Shown in pieces: positions 45,628 to 53,665 of a stretch of DNA of 64,000 nt. How positions within the stretch are numbered: position 1 is the stretch's first letter; each line of letters opens with the position of its first letter. Location of the stretch: assembly GCA_963730115.1 (NCBI GenBank), contig CAVSQM010000004.1, positions 1 to 64,000 on the forward strand. The letters are read 5' to 3'. Origin of the DNA: DASQFQ01 sp963730115. Lineage in GTDB: Bacteria > Actinomycetota > Thermoleophilia > Solirubrobacterales > Solirubrobacteraceae. The position numbers and the translations under genes were made by a program. The notes beneath the pieces are model-generated. The model searched no databases, was not told where the DNA came from, and worked only from the letters and a program-made list of their open reading frames with translations.

Positions 45628-45645
45628 CGTGTGAACGTTCACACG
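45628..45645. promoter_or_regulatory. 18-bp perfect palindrome before the enolase-superfamily gene
   Basis: CGTGTGAACGTTCACACG is a perfect palindrome ending 6 bp before ATG 45652. It looks like an operator for a GntR- or LacI-type repressor, but no such regulator is nearby. A GTG inside it (45631) is in frame with the gene, so it could also be coding. Confidence 0.55.
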
Positions 45646-45651
45646 AGCCCG

Positions 45652-46764
45652 ATGCGGATCGCGCATGTCGAGAGCTATCCCGTCCGCATCCCGGGTGTGT
45701 CGCCACCATTCGCCTGGCGGCAGGGGCTGAGGGGTGCCCCTCCCGACGGCGAGGGCGCGGTGCTGCGGATCGGGACCGCCTCCGGCGGAGAGGGCGTGGC
45801 GATCGCCCCCCGGCGAGGCGCGGGCAGCATCCTGAAGGACATCGTCGACCGCGTCCTCCGCGAGGAGCTGATCGGCTCCGACGCGCTCCAGCGTGAGTGG
45901 CTGTGGCATCGCCTGTGGGAACTGGACCGAACCGAGGAGCTCCCGCTCTACCTCCTCGGGCTGGTCGACACCGCGCTCTGGGACCTGGCAGGCCGGGTCG
46001 CCGGCCAGCCGACCTGGCAGCTGCTTGGCGGCTTTCGCCGCTCGATTCCCGCATACGCGTCGACGGTGACGTTCGCGACGACCGAGGAGTACCTCGACGT
46101 GATCACCCAGTGCCTAGAGCTCGGCTACCCGGCGATCAAGCTCCACGCTTGGGGCGGGGCGCGCGCCGACGCGCAGCTGTGCCTGGCGGTGCGCGAGCAC
46201 GTCGGTCCCGACGTGCCGCTGATGTATGACGGCTCGGCGGCGTTCGACCTGCCCGACGCCGTATACCTGGGTCACGCACTCGGGGATGCCGGCTATCTCT
46301 GGTACGAGGAGCCGATCCGCGAGTTCAGCGTGACGGCCTACAAGTGGCTGAGCGACCGCGTCCGCGTCCCGCTGTGCGTCGCGGAGACCTCCGACGGCGT
46401 CCACCTGAACACAGCCGACTTCATCGCCAGCGGCGCCGCCTCGTTCGTGAGAACGAGTGCAGAGCTACGTGGCGGGATCACCGGAGCGATGCGGATCGCC
46501 CACCTCGCCGACGCCTTCCGCCTACGGGCGGAGGTACACGGGATGGGCAACTACTCCCAGCACCTGTGCATGGCGATCCCCAACACGACGTATTACGAGT
46601 CGCTCGTCACCTCCACCGAGGTGACGCGGGAGGCGGTCGTCGACGCCCACGGCCTCGTGCACGCCCCCGGTGGAGTCGGCCTGGGCCTCCCGGCAGGTCC
46701 CGAGTATCCGCCGGAGCTTGGCCATCTCGTCATCGACCCCGCGCAATCCGCGGCGATCTTGTGA
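45652..46764 (+). CDS. mandelate racemase/muconate lactonizing enzyme family protein (enolase superfamily)
   Basis: A 370-residue protein, MRIAHVESYPVRIPGVSPPF, with the N-terminal capping domain and a (beta/alpha)7 barrel. The barrel shows IKLHAW (Lys/His-containing strand-2 catalytic segment), PLMYDGSAAF (first metal Asp), YLWYEEPIRE (second metal Glu), VAETSDGVHL (third metal Glu) and AEVHGMGNYSQH (catalytic-His region). The superfamily abstracts a proton alpha to a carboxylate using Mg2+; the substrate is probably a sugar acid or similar. It is a single gene between repeats, with a perfect palindrome at its start. Confidence 0.9.
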   Translation: MRIAHVESYPVRIPGVSPPFAWRQGLRGAPPDGEGAVLRIGTASGGEGVAIAPRRGAGSILKDIVDRVLREELIGSDALQREWLWHRLWELDRTEELPLYLLGLVDTALWDLAGRVAGQPTWQLLGGFRRSIPAYASTVTFATTEEYLDVITQCLELGYPAIKLHAWGGARADAQLCLAVREHVGPDVPLMYDGSAAFDLPDAVYLGHALGDAGYLWYEEPIREFSVTAYKWLSDRVRVPLCVAETSDGVHLNTADFIASGAASFVRTSAELRGGITGAMRIAHLADAFRLRAEVHGMGNYSQHLCMAIPNTTYYESLVTSTEVTREAVVDAHGLVHAPGGVGLGLPAGPEYPPELGHLVIDPAQSAAIL

Positions 46765-46854
46765 GCCGAGATCTGTGGGGAGAGGGCGAGTGTTCGGGAC
46801 ACGTAGCCCCGAACGCCCGAAACGTCAGCGCCTCGCTACGACGCTGAGAACGCC

Positions 46855-46878
46855 CGCTTCTCGCGCAAAGCAGCACTG
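46855..46878 (-). repeat. dispersed palindromic repeat, copy 24 (minus orientation)
   Basis: On the minus strand it reads CAGTGCTGCTTTGCGCGA, then GAAGCG, close to consensus. Confidence 0.85.
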
Positions 46879-46999
46879 CTGCGCCGGCGCCGCGACTATC
46901 GGTTCCAGGCGTTACCGGAAGTGCGTCGGCGGCTCGGCTCAGGTCGCCCTAAGGGCGGTGGCCGGGACGACCGGGCCGAGCGGCGCATTGCTCGCCGGG

Positions 47000-47185
47000 C
47001 TAGGCAACTCCCCCGCCGGCCCCACGAGTGTCGGGAGGGGGGCGGCCCGCTTCGCCACTTCGCTCCCACCCGCGCTTGGCCTCGAATTTGGCGTGCGCCT
47101 TCTCAGCGCGTCGCTGACGGCGCCTGTCGCGCATGTTGCGCAACCGGCCAAGGACGCCCGTCTGCTTGCCGCCCGAGCTGGCCAT
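47000..47185 (-). CDS. small basic hypothetical protein
   Basis: A 61-residue frame, MASSGGKQTGVLGRLRNMRD then RRRQRRAEKAHAKFEAKRGW, with a strong AGGAGG six bases before the ATG. It is rich in Arg and Lys with one charged helix, and could bind nucleic acid. No family is recognised. The ribosome site is the main support. Confidence 0.5.
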   Translation of the reverse strand: MASSGGKQTGVLGRLRNMRDRRRQRRAEKAHAKFEAKRGWERSGEAGRPPPDTRGAGGGVA

Positions 47186-47490
47186 CGCCAACCTCCTGAG
47201 ATCAGAACGTGCGCCGACGATACGCCGAAGGCAGAGCAGCGCGCAACCGGCACTTCCGGTTCGAGGCATGAGGAGCTCCCAGGCCGGAGCGCGCGCCGGC
47301 CGCCGCTGGTCGCGCAACGCAGCAGCGAGCAGCTGGGAGGTGAGGGCGTCCAGGCGACCCTGGTGCGGAGCCGGGCACCCTGCGATGTGCGGAGCGCTGT
47401 TGGTCAGGAGAATGCCAAGGCCGTTGACTCTCGGTGAAGCCTGCCGCTAGCGTCGCGCCTATTCGGATGCACCGACGAGAGGGGCGCGGC

Positions 47491-47886
47491 ATGGCCGGCA
47501 AGTCGGACGCGTTGAGAGAGCGCTATGAGCGCTTCAGCCAGGGTGACCTCGAGAGGGCGCTCGATATGTGGAGCGACGACTTCGTCTGGGAGGGCTCGAA
47601 CGCTTCCGACCTCCCCGGCTCGGGCCGACATGAAGGAAAACAGGCCGCGATTGACGTGCTCCAGCAGGCGGTCGGGGCGTGGGACAAGTTCGAGCTGAGC
47701 GCGGACGAGTTCATCGAGCAGGGCGACACCGTCGTCGTGCTTGGGCACACTGACGTGGCCAAGGGCGAACGGTCAGAGCGGCTGCCGGTCGTGCACATCT
47801 GGCGCTATCGCGGAGACGAGGAGATCTGTCGTCTCCAGATCCTCACCGACACACTCGAGAGCGCGCGACTCCTCGGCATCGCCTAA
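47491..47886 (+). CDS. NTF2/SnoaL-like protein
   Basis: A 131-residue protein, MAGKSDALRERYERFSQGDL, then ERALDMWSDDFVWEGSN, FIEQGDTVVVLGHTDVAKGE and PVVHIWRYRGDEEICRLQIL. This is the cone-shaped NTF2-like fold of ketosteroid-isomerase/SnoaL relatives, which bind or isomerise small molecules. Length and pattern are normal and no catalytic assignment is possible. A start at ATG 47491 gives the usual family N-terminus. Confidence 0.8.
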   Translation: MAGKSDALRERYERFSQGDLERALDMWSDDFVWEGSNASDLPGSGRHEGKQAAIDVLQQAVGAWDKFELSADEFIEQGDTVVVLGHTDVAKGERSERLPVVHIWRYRGDEEICRLQILTDTLESARLLGIA

Positions 47887-47914
47887 CCCTTCAAACAACG
47901 CGACAAGAGACTCC

Positions 47915-47938
47915 CGCTTCTCGCGCAAAGCAGCACTC
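47915..47938 (-). repeat. dispersed palindromic repeat, copy 25 (minus orientation)
   Basis: A perfect consensus core on the minus strand, GAGTGCTGCTTTGCGCGA then GAAGCG. It starts 28 bp after the NTF2-like stop codon. Confidence 0.88.
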
Positions 47939-48032
47939 CGGGTGCTCGCGAGCCTAAGTGCCGGTGGCGGGCGAACGCAGCAGCGCGCTGGTTCACGTGT
48001 CGCGCCGGAACCGCATCGGTGACCGTGGCGCA

Positions 48033-49037
48033 GTGACTGATGCTCGCCGGCCCCTCTTGGCGTCGCGGCCCGTTGCACGGTCAACGCGTGACGGTCAGAC
48101 TTGGCAGGTGGCGGCTCCGCTCGTGGTTCTCGTCGTCCTCGTGGTTGTGCTGTTGGTCGGCTGCGGCGGTGACGCGAGCAAGGAACGGGCCTATCCGCCG
48201 CCCGAGATCACGGTGGAGGGCACCGGCTCAGGCGTGCAGGTCGATGTCGGCCGACGCAGCCTGTATGTCGAGTGCGAGGGCTCGGGGAGCCCGACAGTTC
48301 TCCTCGAGGCCGGCTTTGGCGGCGCCTCCGATGTGTGGGCGGAGGTGTTGCCGGAACTGGGTCGGGAGACTCGCACGTGTGCGTACGATCGGGCGGGCAT
48401 TGGCGTGAGCGAAGCGATTCCTGGGGTACACGACGCGGGTGACGAGATCAGGGATCTCGAACGGCTGCTTGACCGTGGCCGGATCGAGCCGCCGTACGTG
48501 CTGGTCGGCCATTCCTACGGAGGGCTTCTAGCTCGGCTGTTCGCGCGTGCGCATCCCGACCAGACCGGCGGCGTTGTGCTCGTCGACGCTGAGGGCCGTG
48601 ATGAGTTCCGGCGCGTACTCGCGGCGTGGCCGAAGTCGCTCGCGCCCGGGCGTCGGCGCGAAGTCGCGGAGTCGTCCGTCATTAACGGTGTCGACGTCCG
48701 GGCGAGTTCGGCGCTTGCCAGCGACATCCGGTCACTGGGTGACACGCCGCTGGTCGTCATCAGTGCTGCCCGCGAGCACGAGCTCTTCAGGGGTGCCCCT
48801 CCGAGGCTGTACCACCACGCCCTCCGACAGTGGCGCGTGCTGCAGGCAGAGTTGGCGAGACTTTCGACCGATCACGCCCACGTCGTCGCGATGGGCAGCG
48901 ACCACTTCGTCTTCCGTGATCAGCCGCTCGTTGTCCTTCGTGCGGTCCGCGCCGTCGTGCGCGCGGTCCGCGAAGAGGCGCCCCTCCCACCGTGCGAGCG
49001 GCTATTCCGGGGTCCGGATGTGCGCTGCCTCAGCTAG
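48033..49037 (+). CDS. alpha/beta hydrolase, membrane-anchored lipoprotein
   Basis: The start is uncertain (GTG 48033 or a nearby alternative). The N-terminus has a strongly hydrophobic helix (LVVLVVLVVVLLVGC) ending in a lipobox cysteine. The hydrolase domain shows LYVECEGSGSPTVLLEAGFG (oxyanion loop), CAYDRAGIGVSE, the nucleophile elbow VGHSYGGLLA, and a catalytic His region near VVAMGSDHFVFRDQP. It would be displayed outside the membrane and hydrolyse an ester or lactone. It is a single gene between repeats 25 and 26. Confidence 0.82.
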   Translation: MTDARRPLLASRPVARSTRDGQTWQVAAPLVVLVVLVVVLLVGCGGDASKERAYPPPEITVEGTGSGVQVDVGRRSLYVECEGSGSPTVLLEAGFGGASDVWAEVLPELGRETRTCAYDRAGIGVSEAIPGVHDAGDEIRDLERLLDRGRIEPPYVLVGHSYGGLLARLFARAHPDQTGGVVLVDAEGRDEFRRVLAAWPKSLAPGRRREVAESSVINGVDVRASSALASDIRSLGDTPLVVISAAREHELFRGAPPRLYHHALRQWRVLQAELARLSTDHAHVVAMGSDHFVFRDQPLVVLRAVRAVVRAVREEAPLPPCERLFRGPDVRCLS

Positions 49038-49156
49038 CCCCAGCCCGTTGGCCACTCGCCCACGGCGACGCCGAGTCCTCCAGCTGAAGGGCCGAAGCCT
49101 TTGCCGCGCTTCGCAATGAGGCGGTTCCGGCACTCGCGGGGCGGGGACGCGGGTGC

Positions 49157-49180
49157 TGCTCATCGCGCAAAGCAGCACTC
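49157..49180 (-). repeat. dispersed palindromic repeat, copy 26 (minus orientation)
   Basis: A perfect core on the minus strand, then TGAGCA. The sequence on the hydrolase side is identical to that before copy 1, and identity ends immediately after GCGCGA. Confidence 0.88.
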
Positions 49181-49301
49181 TCCAGCGCGGCCGGGATGGC
49201 GTTTGGTTGTCGTCCACAGCGCTGGTGCCGGACGGCCCCCTCATGTCTCCTGCTTACGCAGGGGTGAGCGGGAGCGCCGACAGACAGGCCGCCGCGGCCA
49301 T

Positions 49302-50096
49302 CTACTGCGCAGTGACCACCTCGCAGAGCGCCGCGATGTCGGCGGCCACGCGCGCGGGCGCCTCGAGTATCGGTAGGTGGCCTACGTCGGGGTAGACCAC
49401 TAACCGGGCTCCCGGGATCTCCGTCGCCATCGCCTCCTGGTCTCCGCGTGGGAGTAGCGAGTCGCGTGCACCCCAGACGATTAGGGTTGGTACAGATATC
49501 CGACCGGTGTCCAGCGGCGGATCGGCGGCCAGCAACCCCTCGAATGCATCGCGCCAAACGCGCGCTGGAACCTTGAGGTTCTCCTCGCAGAGCCTTGCCA
49601 TGACCGCCTCGGGAACCTCACGCGCAACCATCCCCTCGCTGAGCGCACGAGCAAAGGCCGCGTCGATCGGGTCCTCGAGCGTCGCCAAGACGTCGGCGAA
49701 CGGCGGCCGCCGCCCGCGCAAGCTGCGCGGGCTCCCTACCAACCCGAGGCCGAGCGTCCGGCCCGCATTGTCCACGGCGAATCGCTGAGCCACATAGCCG
49801 CCGCTCGATGCGCCCACTAACACGGCTGCGTCGAGCCCGACTGCATCCATGAACGCGCCGACATCGTCGGCGAAGTCGCCCAGCCCGTAGCCTTCCGCGG
49901 GCTTCGGGGCGTCGCCATGCCCGCGCTGATCGAACGCGAACGCATGGACGGCGTCGGGCAACACGGCCGTCAATTGGTCGAAGCACCGGCGCGAGTCAAC
50001 CCAGCCGTGAAGCAGCACAACCGGAACGCCATCAGGCTCGCCCTGCTCAACATATGGCAGTTCTAAGCCGCCCCGCAACATCGCTAGACGCGCCAC
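49302..50096 (-). CDS. alpha/beta hydrolase (intact copy B)
   Basis: A 264-residue protein starting at GTG 50096, MARLAMLRGGLELPYVEQGE. It contains VVLLHGWVDSRRCF (oxyanion HGW), FDQRGHGDAPKP, the nucleophile elbow VGASSGGYVAQ (Ser near residue 95), TLIVWGARDSLLP (acid) and YPDVGHLPILE (catalytic His). The pattern is that of haloperoxidase/3-oxoadipate-lactonase-like enzymes. It is the only complete one of three copies in the window (3' part at 1-384, 5' part at 30717-30921). It sits between repeats 26 and 27 as one module. Confidence 0.9.
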   Translation of the reverse strand: MARLAMLRGGLELPYVEQGEPDGVPVVLLHGWVDSRRCFDQLTAVLPDAVHAFAFDQRGHGDAPKPAEGYGLGDFADDVGAFMDAVGLDAAVLVGASSGGYVAQRFAVDNAGRTLGLGLVGSPRSLRGRRPPFADVLATLEDPIDAAFARALSEGMVAREVPEAVMARLCEENLKVPARVWRDAFEGLLAADPPLDTGRISVPTLIVWGARDSLLPRGDQEAMATEIPGARLVVYPDVGHLPILEAPARVAADIAALCEVVTAQ

Positions 50097-50234
50097 GCGC
50101 TGATCCTCTCACCGAGCAGCGCGAGAATGAGCAGAGTTCTGTATCCGCACCGAAGGGGGAAATCTCGGTGCAGCCCGACGAGACGCTCACAGGGACGAGA
50201 AGCGGTAGTCGCCGGCGCCGACCAGCCGCACTGC

Positions 50235-50258
50235 TGCTTCTCGCGCAAAGCAGCACTC
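50235..50258 (-). repeat. dispersed palindromic repeat, copy 27 (minus orientation)
   Basis: A perfect consensus core on the minus strand. Its left half (50259-50340, with CTCGGGTGCCCGAG) equals that of copies 2 and 18. Its right half (50185-50234) equals that of copy 21. Confidence 0.88.
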
Positions 50259-50375
50259 CCCACGCACGTGTTGCTCGGGTCTTCGTTCTCGCCCAAGCAG
50301 GCGTCTCGGGCACCCGAGCGGAGACGCTCGCTCGTCGTCCGGTGCGAGCGTCCGCGCGTCTCGGCGGAGACGACC

Positions 50376-50399
50376 GCATCCGCGCGCAAAGCGATACTC
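50376..50399 (-). repeat. dispersed palindromic repeat, copy 28 (partial)
   Basis: On the minus strand it reads GAGTATCGCTTTGCGCG, then CGGATGC. It is 120 bp from copy 27 with no gene between. Confidence 0.5.
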
Positions 50400-50658
50400 A
50401 GCGTCCGATGTTCTGCCCGCGCCAGTTGCCGGTGATAACCGTCCTGGTGAGGGTCACGGGGGAACTGGTCGAAGAGGCCGCCCCCTCCGTGGCCCGTCTG
50501 GGCCGGGGAGGTGGTTGTGGGCGATCACGCCGCCCTCGATCGCGTGCTGAACGGGCAAGGTCGCTTTCAGGGACGAGGCTGCTCCGGGCCCATTCGTCCC
50601 TAGGGTCAGCGGCGGATCAAGGACGGCTCGACTTCGCGCAACCCTCGGTGGTGCCCGG
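50400..50658. other. non-coding stretch between repeat 28 and the phosphatase remnant
   Basis: No gene, strong hairpin or promoter was recognised. Confidence 0.3.
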
Positions 50659-51250
50659 TTATGTGATGCGGGCGGCGAGGAGGCAGAGATCGTCGGTGAG
50701 GGTGCCGTAGGCGTAGTCAGCGACGCGTGCGCGCAGGACGCCGACCGCCTCGGTCGGTGAGGCTTGGTGAAGGCCGCCGAGCGCAGCGCTCACGCGGTCC
50801 AGTCCGAACAGCTCGCCGTCGTGCCGTGCTTCGGTCAGCCCGTCTGTGTAGAGCAGCACACCCGCGCCGCCCGTCGACCGCCGCGAACCTTCTGCGCATC
50901 CGAGCTCGGCGCCAAGCCCGAGCGCCGTGCCCTGCCGCAGCGCTGTGAGCTCCTGGCCGTCATCCAACCACAGCGCGGGAGGATGGCCCGCGTAGGCCCA
51001 GCGCAGGAGCTGTTTACTGGGGAGGTAGGTGACGCAGGCGGCGGTGACGAACTCGACGCTGGTCCCGGCCCGCTCGATCAGAGCGGCGTTCGCCCAGCTC
51101 AGCAGGCGGCTGGGATCATCGGAGAACGGTGCGGTCGCGGCGAACGTGGTCCGGATGAACGATGCACGCCGCGCTGCCTGCAGACCGTGGCCGACGCTGA
51201 CCCGCTCGGCGACGCACCCACACCGCGACGTGCATCGGCCGTCCGCGGCC
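50659..51250 (-). pseudogene. SpoIIE/PP2C-type phosphatase, 5'-truncated
   Basis: The C-terminal ~190 residues of a SpoIIE-like Ser/Thr phosphatase are clear: GHGLQAARRASFIRTTFAAT, WANAALIERAGTSVEFVTAA, WAYAGHPPALWLDDGQEL, GVLLYTDGLTEARHDGELFG and TLTDDLCLLAARI, which hold two of the metal-binding aspartates (YTDG, DD). The expected upstream metal site (GDVxGHG) is altered to VSVGHG, and beyond about 51240 the sequence is unrelated, so sensor domains and start are missing. Such phosphatases act on anti-anti-sigma factors. Confidence 0.7.
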
Positions 51251-51428
51251 GCAGCGACTGACGTCCGCTCGTCGTCGTCACTGGGGTAGCGAGCGGTGCG
51301 TCCCGCCGGGGCGGCTGCTGACTGCGGGTCCTGGTCGCAGGCAGGAGGTGGCCCGCACTCGTTGAGACATACGGCTCGGGCAACGCCCGCTGCCACCGTT
51401 GCAGTACCTGGGAGGATCCGCGAGGGAA

Positions 51429-52352
51429 GTGACGGATCCTTCTGCGTCCGTGGTTGTGGGGCTCGGCTGCGCCGTGTTGTCGGCGTTCGGCACGAACTTG
51501 GCGTTCCTGTATAAGCACCGCGGCGCCGTCGCCGCGCCCGATGTGGACATGCGCCATCCGTTGCGCAGCGCCGCCGACCTGTTCCGCTCGAAGTGGTGGA
51601 CGATCGGCTGGCTCGTCGCGGTCGCGGCGTTCTTGGCCCATGTGGGGGCGCTCTCGCTGCTTCCGCTTTCGACGGCTCAGGCGGTCCTGTCGGGAGGGTT
51701 CGTCCTGCTCGCCGTGCTCGCGGAGCGCTTCTTCGGCTTCCAGCTCGGCCGCCGGCAGTGGATCGGGATCGTCCTGGTGGCGCTCTCACTCGCGCTGTTG
51801 GGCGTGACAAGCAAGCCGTCCGGCGATGACAGCTCTGACTATTCCCTGACGGCGCTGATCCTCTTCGAGGGCGGTGGCATCGCGCTGGGGCTCCTGCTGA
51901 TCTTCTCGCACCGCATCGAGCGGGTGAGGGCGCAGCAGGGCATCCTCTTGGGCGCGGCGGCCGGGCTCGGCTTCGGGATTTCGGACGTGGCGATCAAGGC
52001 GGTGACCGACGATCTCGAGGGCGGCGTCGTCGGATTGCTCAGCCCCTGGAGCGCGCTCGTCGTGATCGCGGCCATCGGCTCCTTCTTCGCTTCCGCGCGG
52101 AGCCTGCAGGTGGGCGATGGCGTGGCCGTGATTGCGATCACCTCCGTCGCTGCGAACATGTCCTCGATCGCTGCGGGGATGATCGTCTTCGGCGACCCGC
52201 TGGGTGACGACTTCTTGCTCGTCGCGGCCCGGCTGACCGCGTTCGCGCTCGTGCTCCTGGCCGCCGGGTTGATGCCTGCCCCGGTCCGTGTGGGAGAGGC
52301 GTTGCAGGAGCCGCGCGCGGAGCAACTCGGGACCTCGCCGAAGCCCGCCTGA
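51429..52352 (+). CDS. DMT/EamA-superfamily transporter-like membrane protein
   Basis: About 307 residues from GTG 51429. Eight to ten hydrophobic helices are visible, beginning SVVVGLGCAVLSAFGTNLAF and including TIGWLVAVAAFLAHVGALSL, VLSGGFVLLAVLAERFFGF, WIGIVLVALSLALLGVTS, LLGAAAGLGFGISDVAIKAV and FALVLLAAGLMPAP. Two related halves are typical of the drug/metabolite transporter superfamily. The long cytoplasmic loop (KHRGAVAAPDVDMRHP) recalls NIPA-like members. Substrate unknown. Confidence 0.75.
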   Translation: MTDPSASVVVGLGCAVLSAFGTNLAFLYKHRGAVAAPDVDMRHPLRSAADLFRSKWWTIGWLVAVAAFLAHVGALSLLPLSTAQAVLSGGFVLLAVLAERFFGFQLGRRQWIGIVLVALSLALLGVTSKPSGDDSSDYSLTALILFEGGGIALGLLLIFSHRIERVRAQQGILLGAAAGLGFGISDVAIKAVTDDLEGGVVGLLSPWSALVVIAAIGSFFASARSLQVGDGVAVIAITSVAANMSSIAAGMIVFGDPLGDDFLLVAARLTAFALVLLAAGLMPAPVRVGEALQEPRAEQLGTSPKPA

Positions 52353-52373
52353 GGCTTGGCGCGCTCGACCGCG

Positions 52374-52730
52374 TTAGACGGTCGCGGTCTCGCCGGAAAT
52401 CCGGCTGCGGACCAGGTCGGCGATCTCAGCGGCATGCCCCGGCGCCATCCCACTGATGACGACGTTCCCCTCGGTTGTCGACACCGCGAGGCGTGCCCCG
52501 AACCACTTCCCTTTCACACTCACCGAGGAAACCTGCTCGTACGGGACGGAGAGCGTCCGACGGACGGAGATGAAGAGCAGCCGCCAGTCGGTGGCCACGA
52601 GTACGCCATCGTGTCCCGTGCTGATCCCCGGCGCCATGTCGATCACGCCCTCGTCCTCGTTGACGAGTTCGTCGAGCCTGTGGATCAGAGCGCGTGTCTC
52701 CTCGACCGCGCGGCGGTCAGCCCACGCCCC
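52374..52730 (-). CDS. bacterial PH-domain protein (YokE-like), start unresolved
   Basis: The recognisable domain is ALIHRLDELVNEDEGVIDMA, then GVLVATDWRLLFISVRRTLS, VPYEQVSSVSVKGKWFGARL and VISGMAPGHAAEIADLVRSR, a bacterial PH-like fold of about 110 residues. No start codon with a ribosome site precedes it in frame near 52730. The nearest ATG (52844) lies inside the upstream gene. It follows that gene on the same strand, so the pair is probably an operon and the start may be an unusual codon or affected by an indel. Confidence 0.55.
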   Translation of the reverse strand, partial: GAWADRRAVEETRALIHRLDELVNEDEGVIDMAPGISTGHDGVLVATDWRLLFISVRRTLSVPYEQVSSVSVKGKWFGARLAVSTTEGNVVISGMAPGHAAEIADLVRSRISGETATV

Positions 52731-53232
52731 CGCAAGCGTCCCGCTCCGCCTGATCTGCGTCGGCTCGAGCCGCCCGGCGGATCGCGTCCGCGTTGCGGGC
52801 GGCAGCCTCGATCTCCTCAGCCAACCGCCGCAGCTTGCGCGCATCCCGGCGCGGGAACGTGACCTCGCGGCGCCACGTCGGACCGACGATCTTGAGGGTC
52901 AGCGCGGGACGGTGCAAGCGACTGGCGACTGGGCTGTGCTCGATCCACGCGCTGACTTCGGGCGTCAGCTCGTGGGTCCCGCCGACCGTGCTCACCCGGT
53001 CGGCATAGAGCACCAGCTCGTGGCCATAAGCGGCCAGCGGCTCCGCCGTCCTGGCCGCCCGCAGCTGCCGCTGGGCCAGCTCGATTGCACGATTGTGCAC
53101 CTTCTCGGCGTGCCTGAGCGCCCGCTGGGCGGCGGCGATCTCGTCGTGCTCTTCGCGCACCAGTTCCCGCAGCGGACGAGCAGCGACCTCGATGGCCTCA
53201 CGCTTGCTCTCCGAAGCCGCCATGCGATCCAC
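52717..53232 (-). CDS. hypothetical coiled-coil protein
   Basis: 171 residues from GTG 53232 (GGAGGGG seven bases upstream), or 168 from ATG 53223. The N-terminal half is a long charged helix (REEHDEIAAAQRALRHAEKV, then HNRAIELAQRQLRAARTAEP). The middle (LVLYADRVSTVGGTHELTPE) and the end (KIVGPTWRREVTFPRRDARK) look like a small beta domain similar to a PH-like fold, which matches its neighbour. No family name can be given. It overlaps or abuts the PH-domain gene. Confidence 0.6.
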   Translation of the reverse strand: MDRMAASESKREAIEVAARPLRELVREEHDEIAAAQRALRHAEKVHNRAIELAQRQLRAARTAEPLAAYGHELVLYADRVSTVGGTHELTPEVSAWIEHSPVASRLHRPALTLKIVGPTWRREVTFPRRDARKLRRLAEEIEAAARNADAIRRAARADADQAERDACGGVG

Positions 53233-53553
53233 ACTAGCCCCTCCTTTGACCTCACGCGAGCACGGCCGCCGCACTCCCCGCGGGGCGCAACACCTAGGTG
53301 ACTACCGCTGCGAGGCGCTGGACGTGTCCGGCAGATACGGCCGCCGACCGCAGCACTTCGACCAAGCTCTCCACGGCAACGAGAAGCGCCTCGTTCGCCC
53401 GCCGCCGTCGCCGTACCACCCTTCAAGGCGTTTCCTCGACGCTAGACCGGAGCGGCGTCGCGCTCTCTCTTGCACGCAAGCGGTCGTCCGAGGCGCCCCC
53501 GAAACATGCCGCAACGGCGACGGCCGGGTGTCTGGTTGACGAGCGGCTGGCTT

Positions 53554-53575
53554 TCGCTTCGCGGGGGCGAAGCGA
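53554..53575. promoter_or_regulatory. 9-bp perfect hairpin upstream of the tyrosine recombinase
   Basis: TCGCTTCGC-GGGG-GCGAAGCGA, 90 bp before the recombinase start. The arms contain CTTCGC/GCGAAG, the same bases as the central stem of the dispersed repeat. It may be a degenerate repeat copy, a recombinase binding site or a terminator. The region 53233-53553 before it shows no gene. Confidence 0.45.
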
Positions 53576-53665
53576 GTGCACGATCTCGGAGGATGCCGTT
53601 GGCGGGATGCGCGAGCGCTGGTAGGGCGGCGGGCTCCGTCCGTTGTGCGATTGGGAGGAGCTCCC

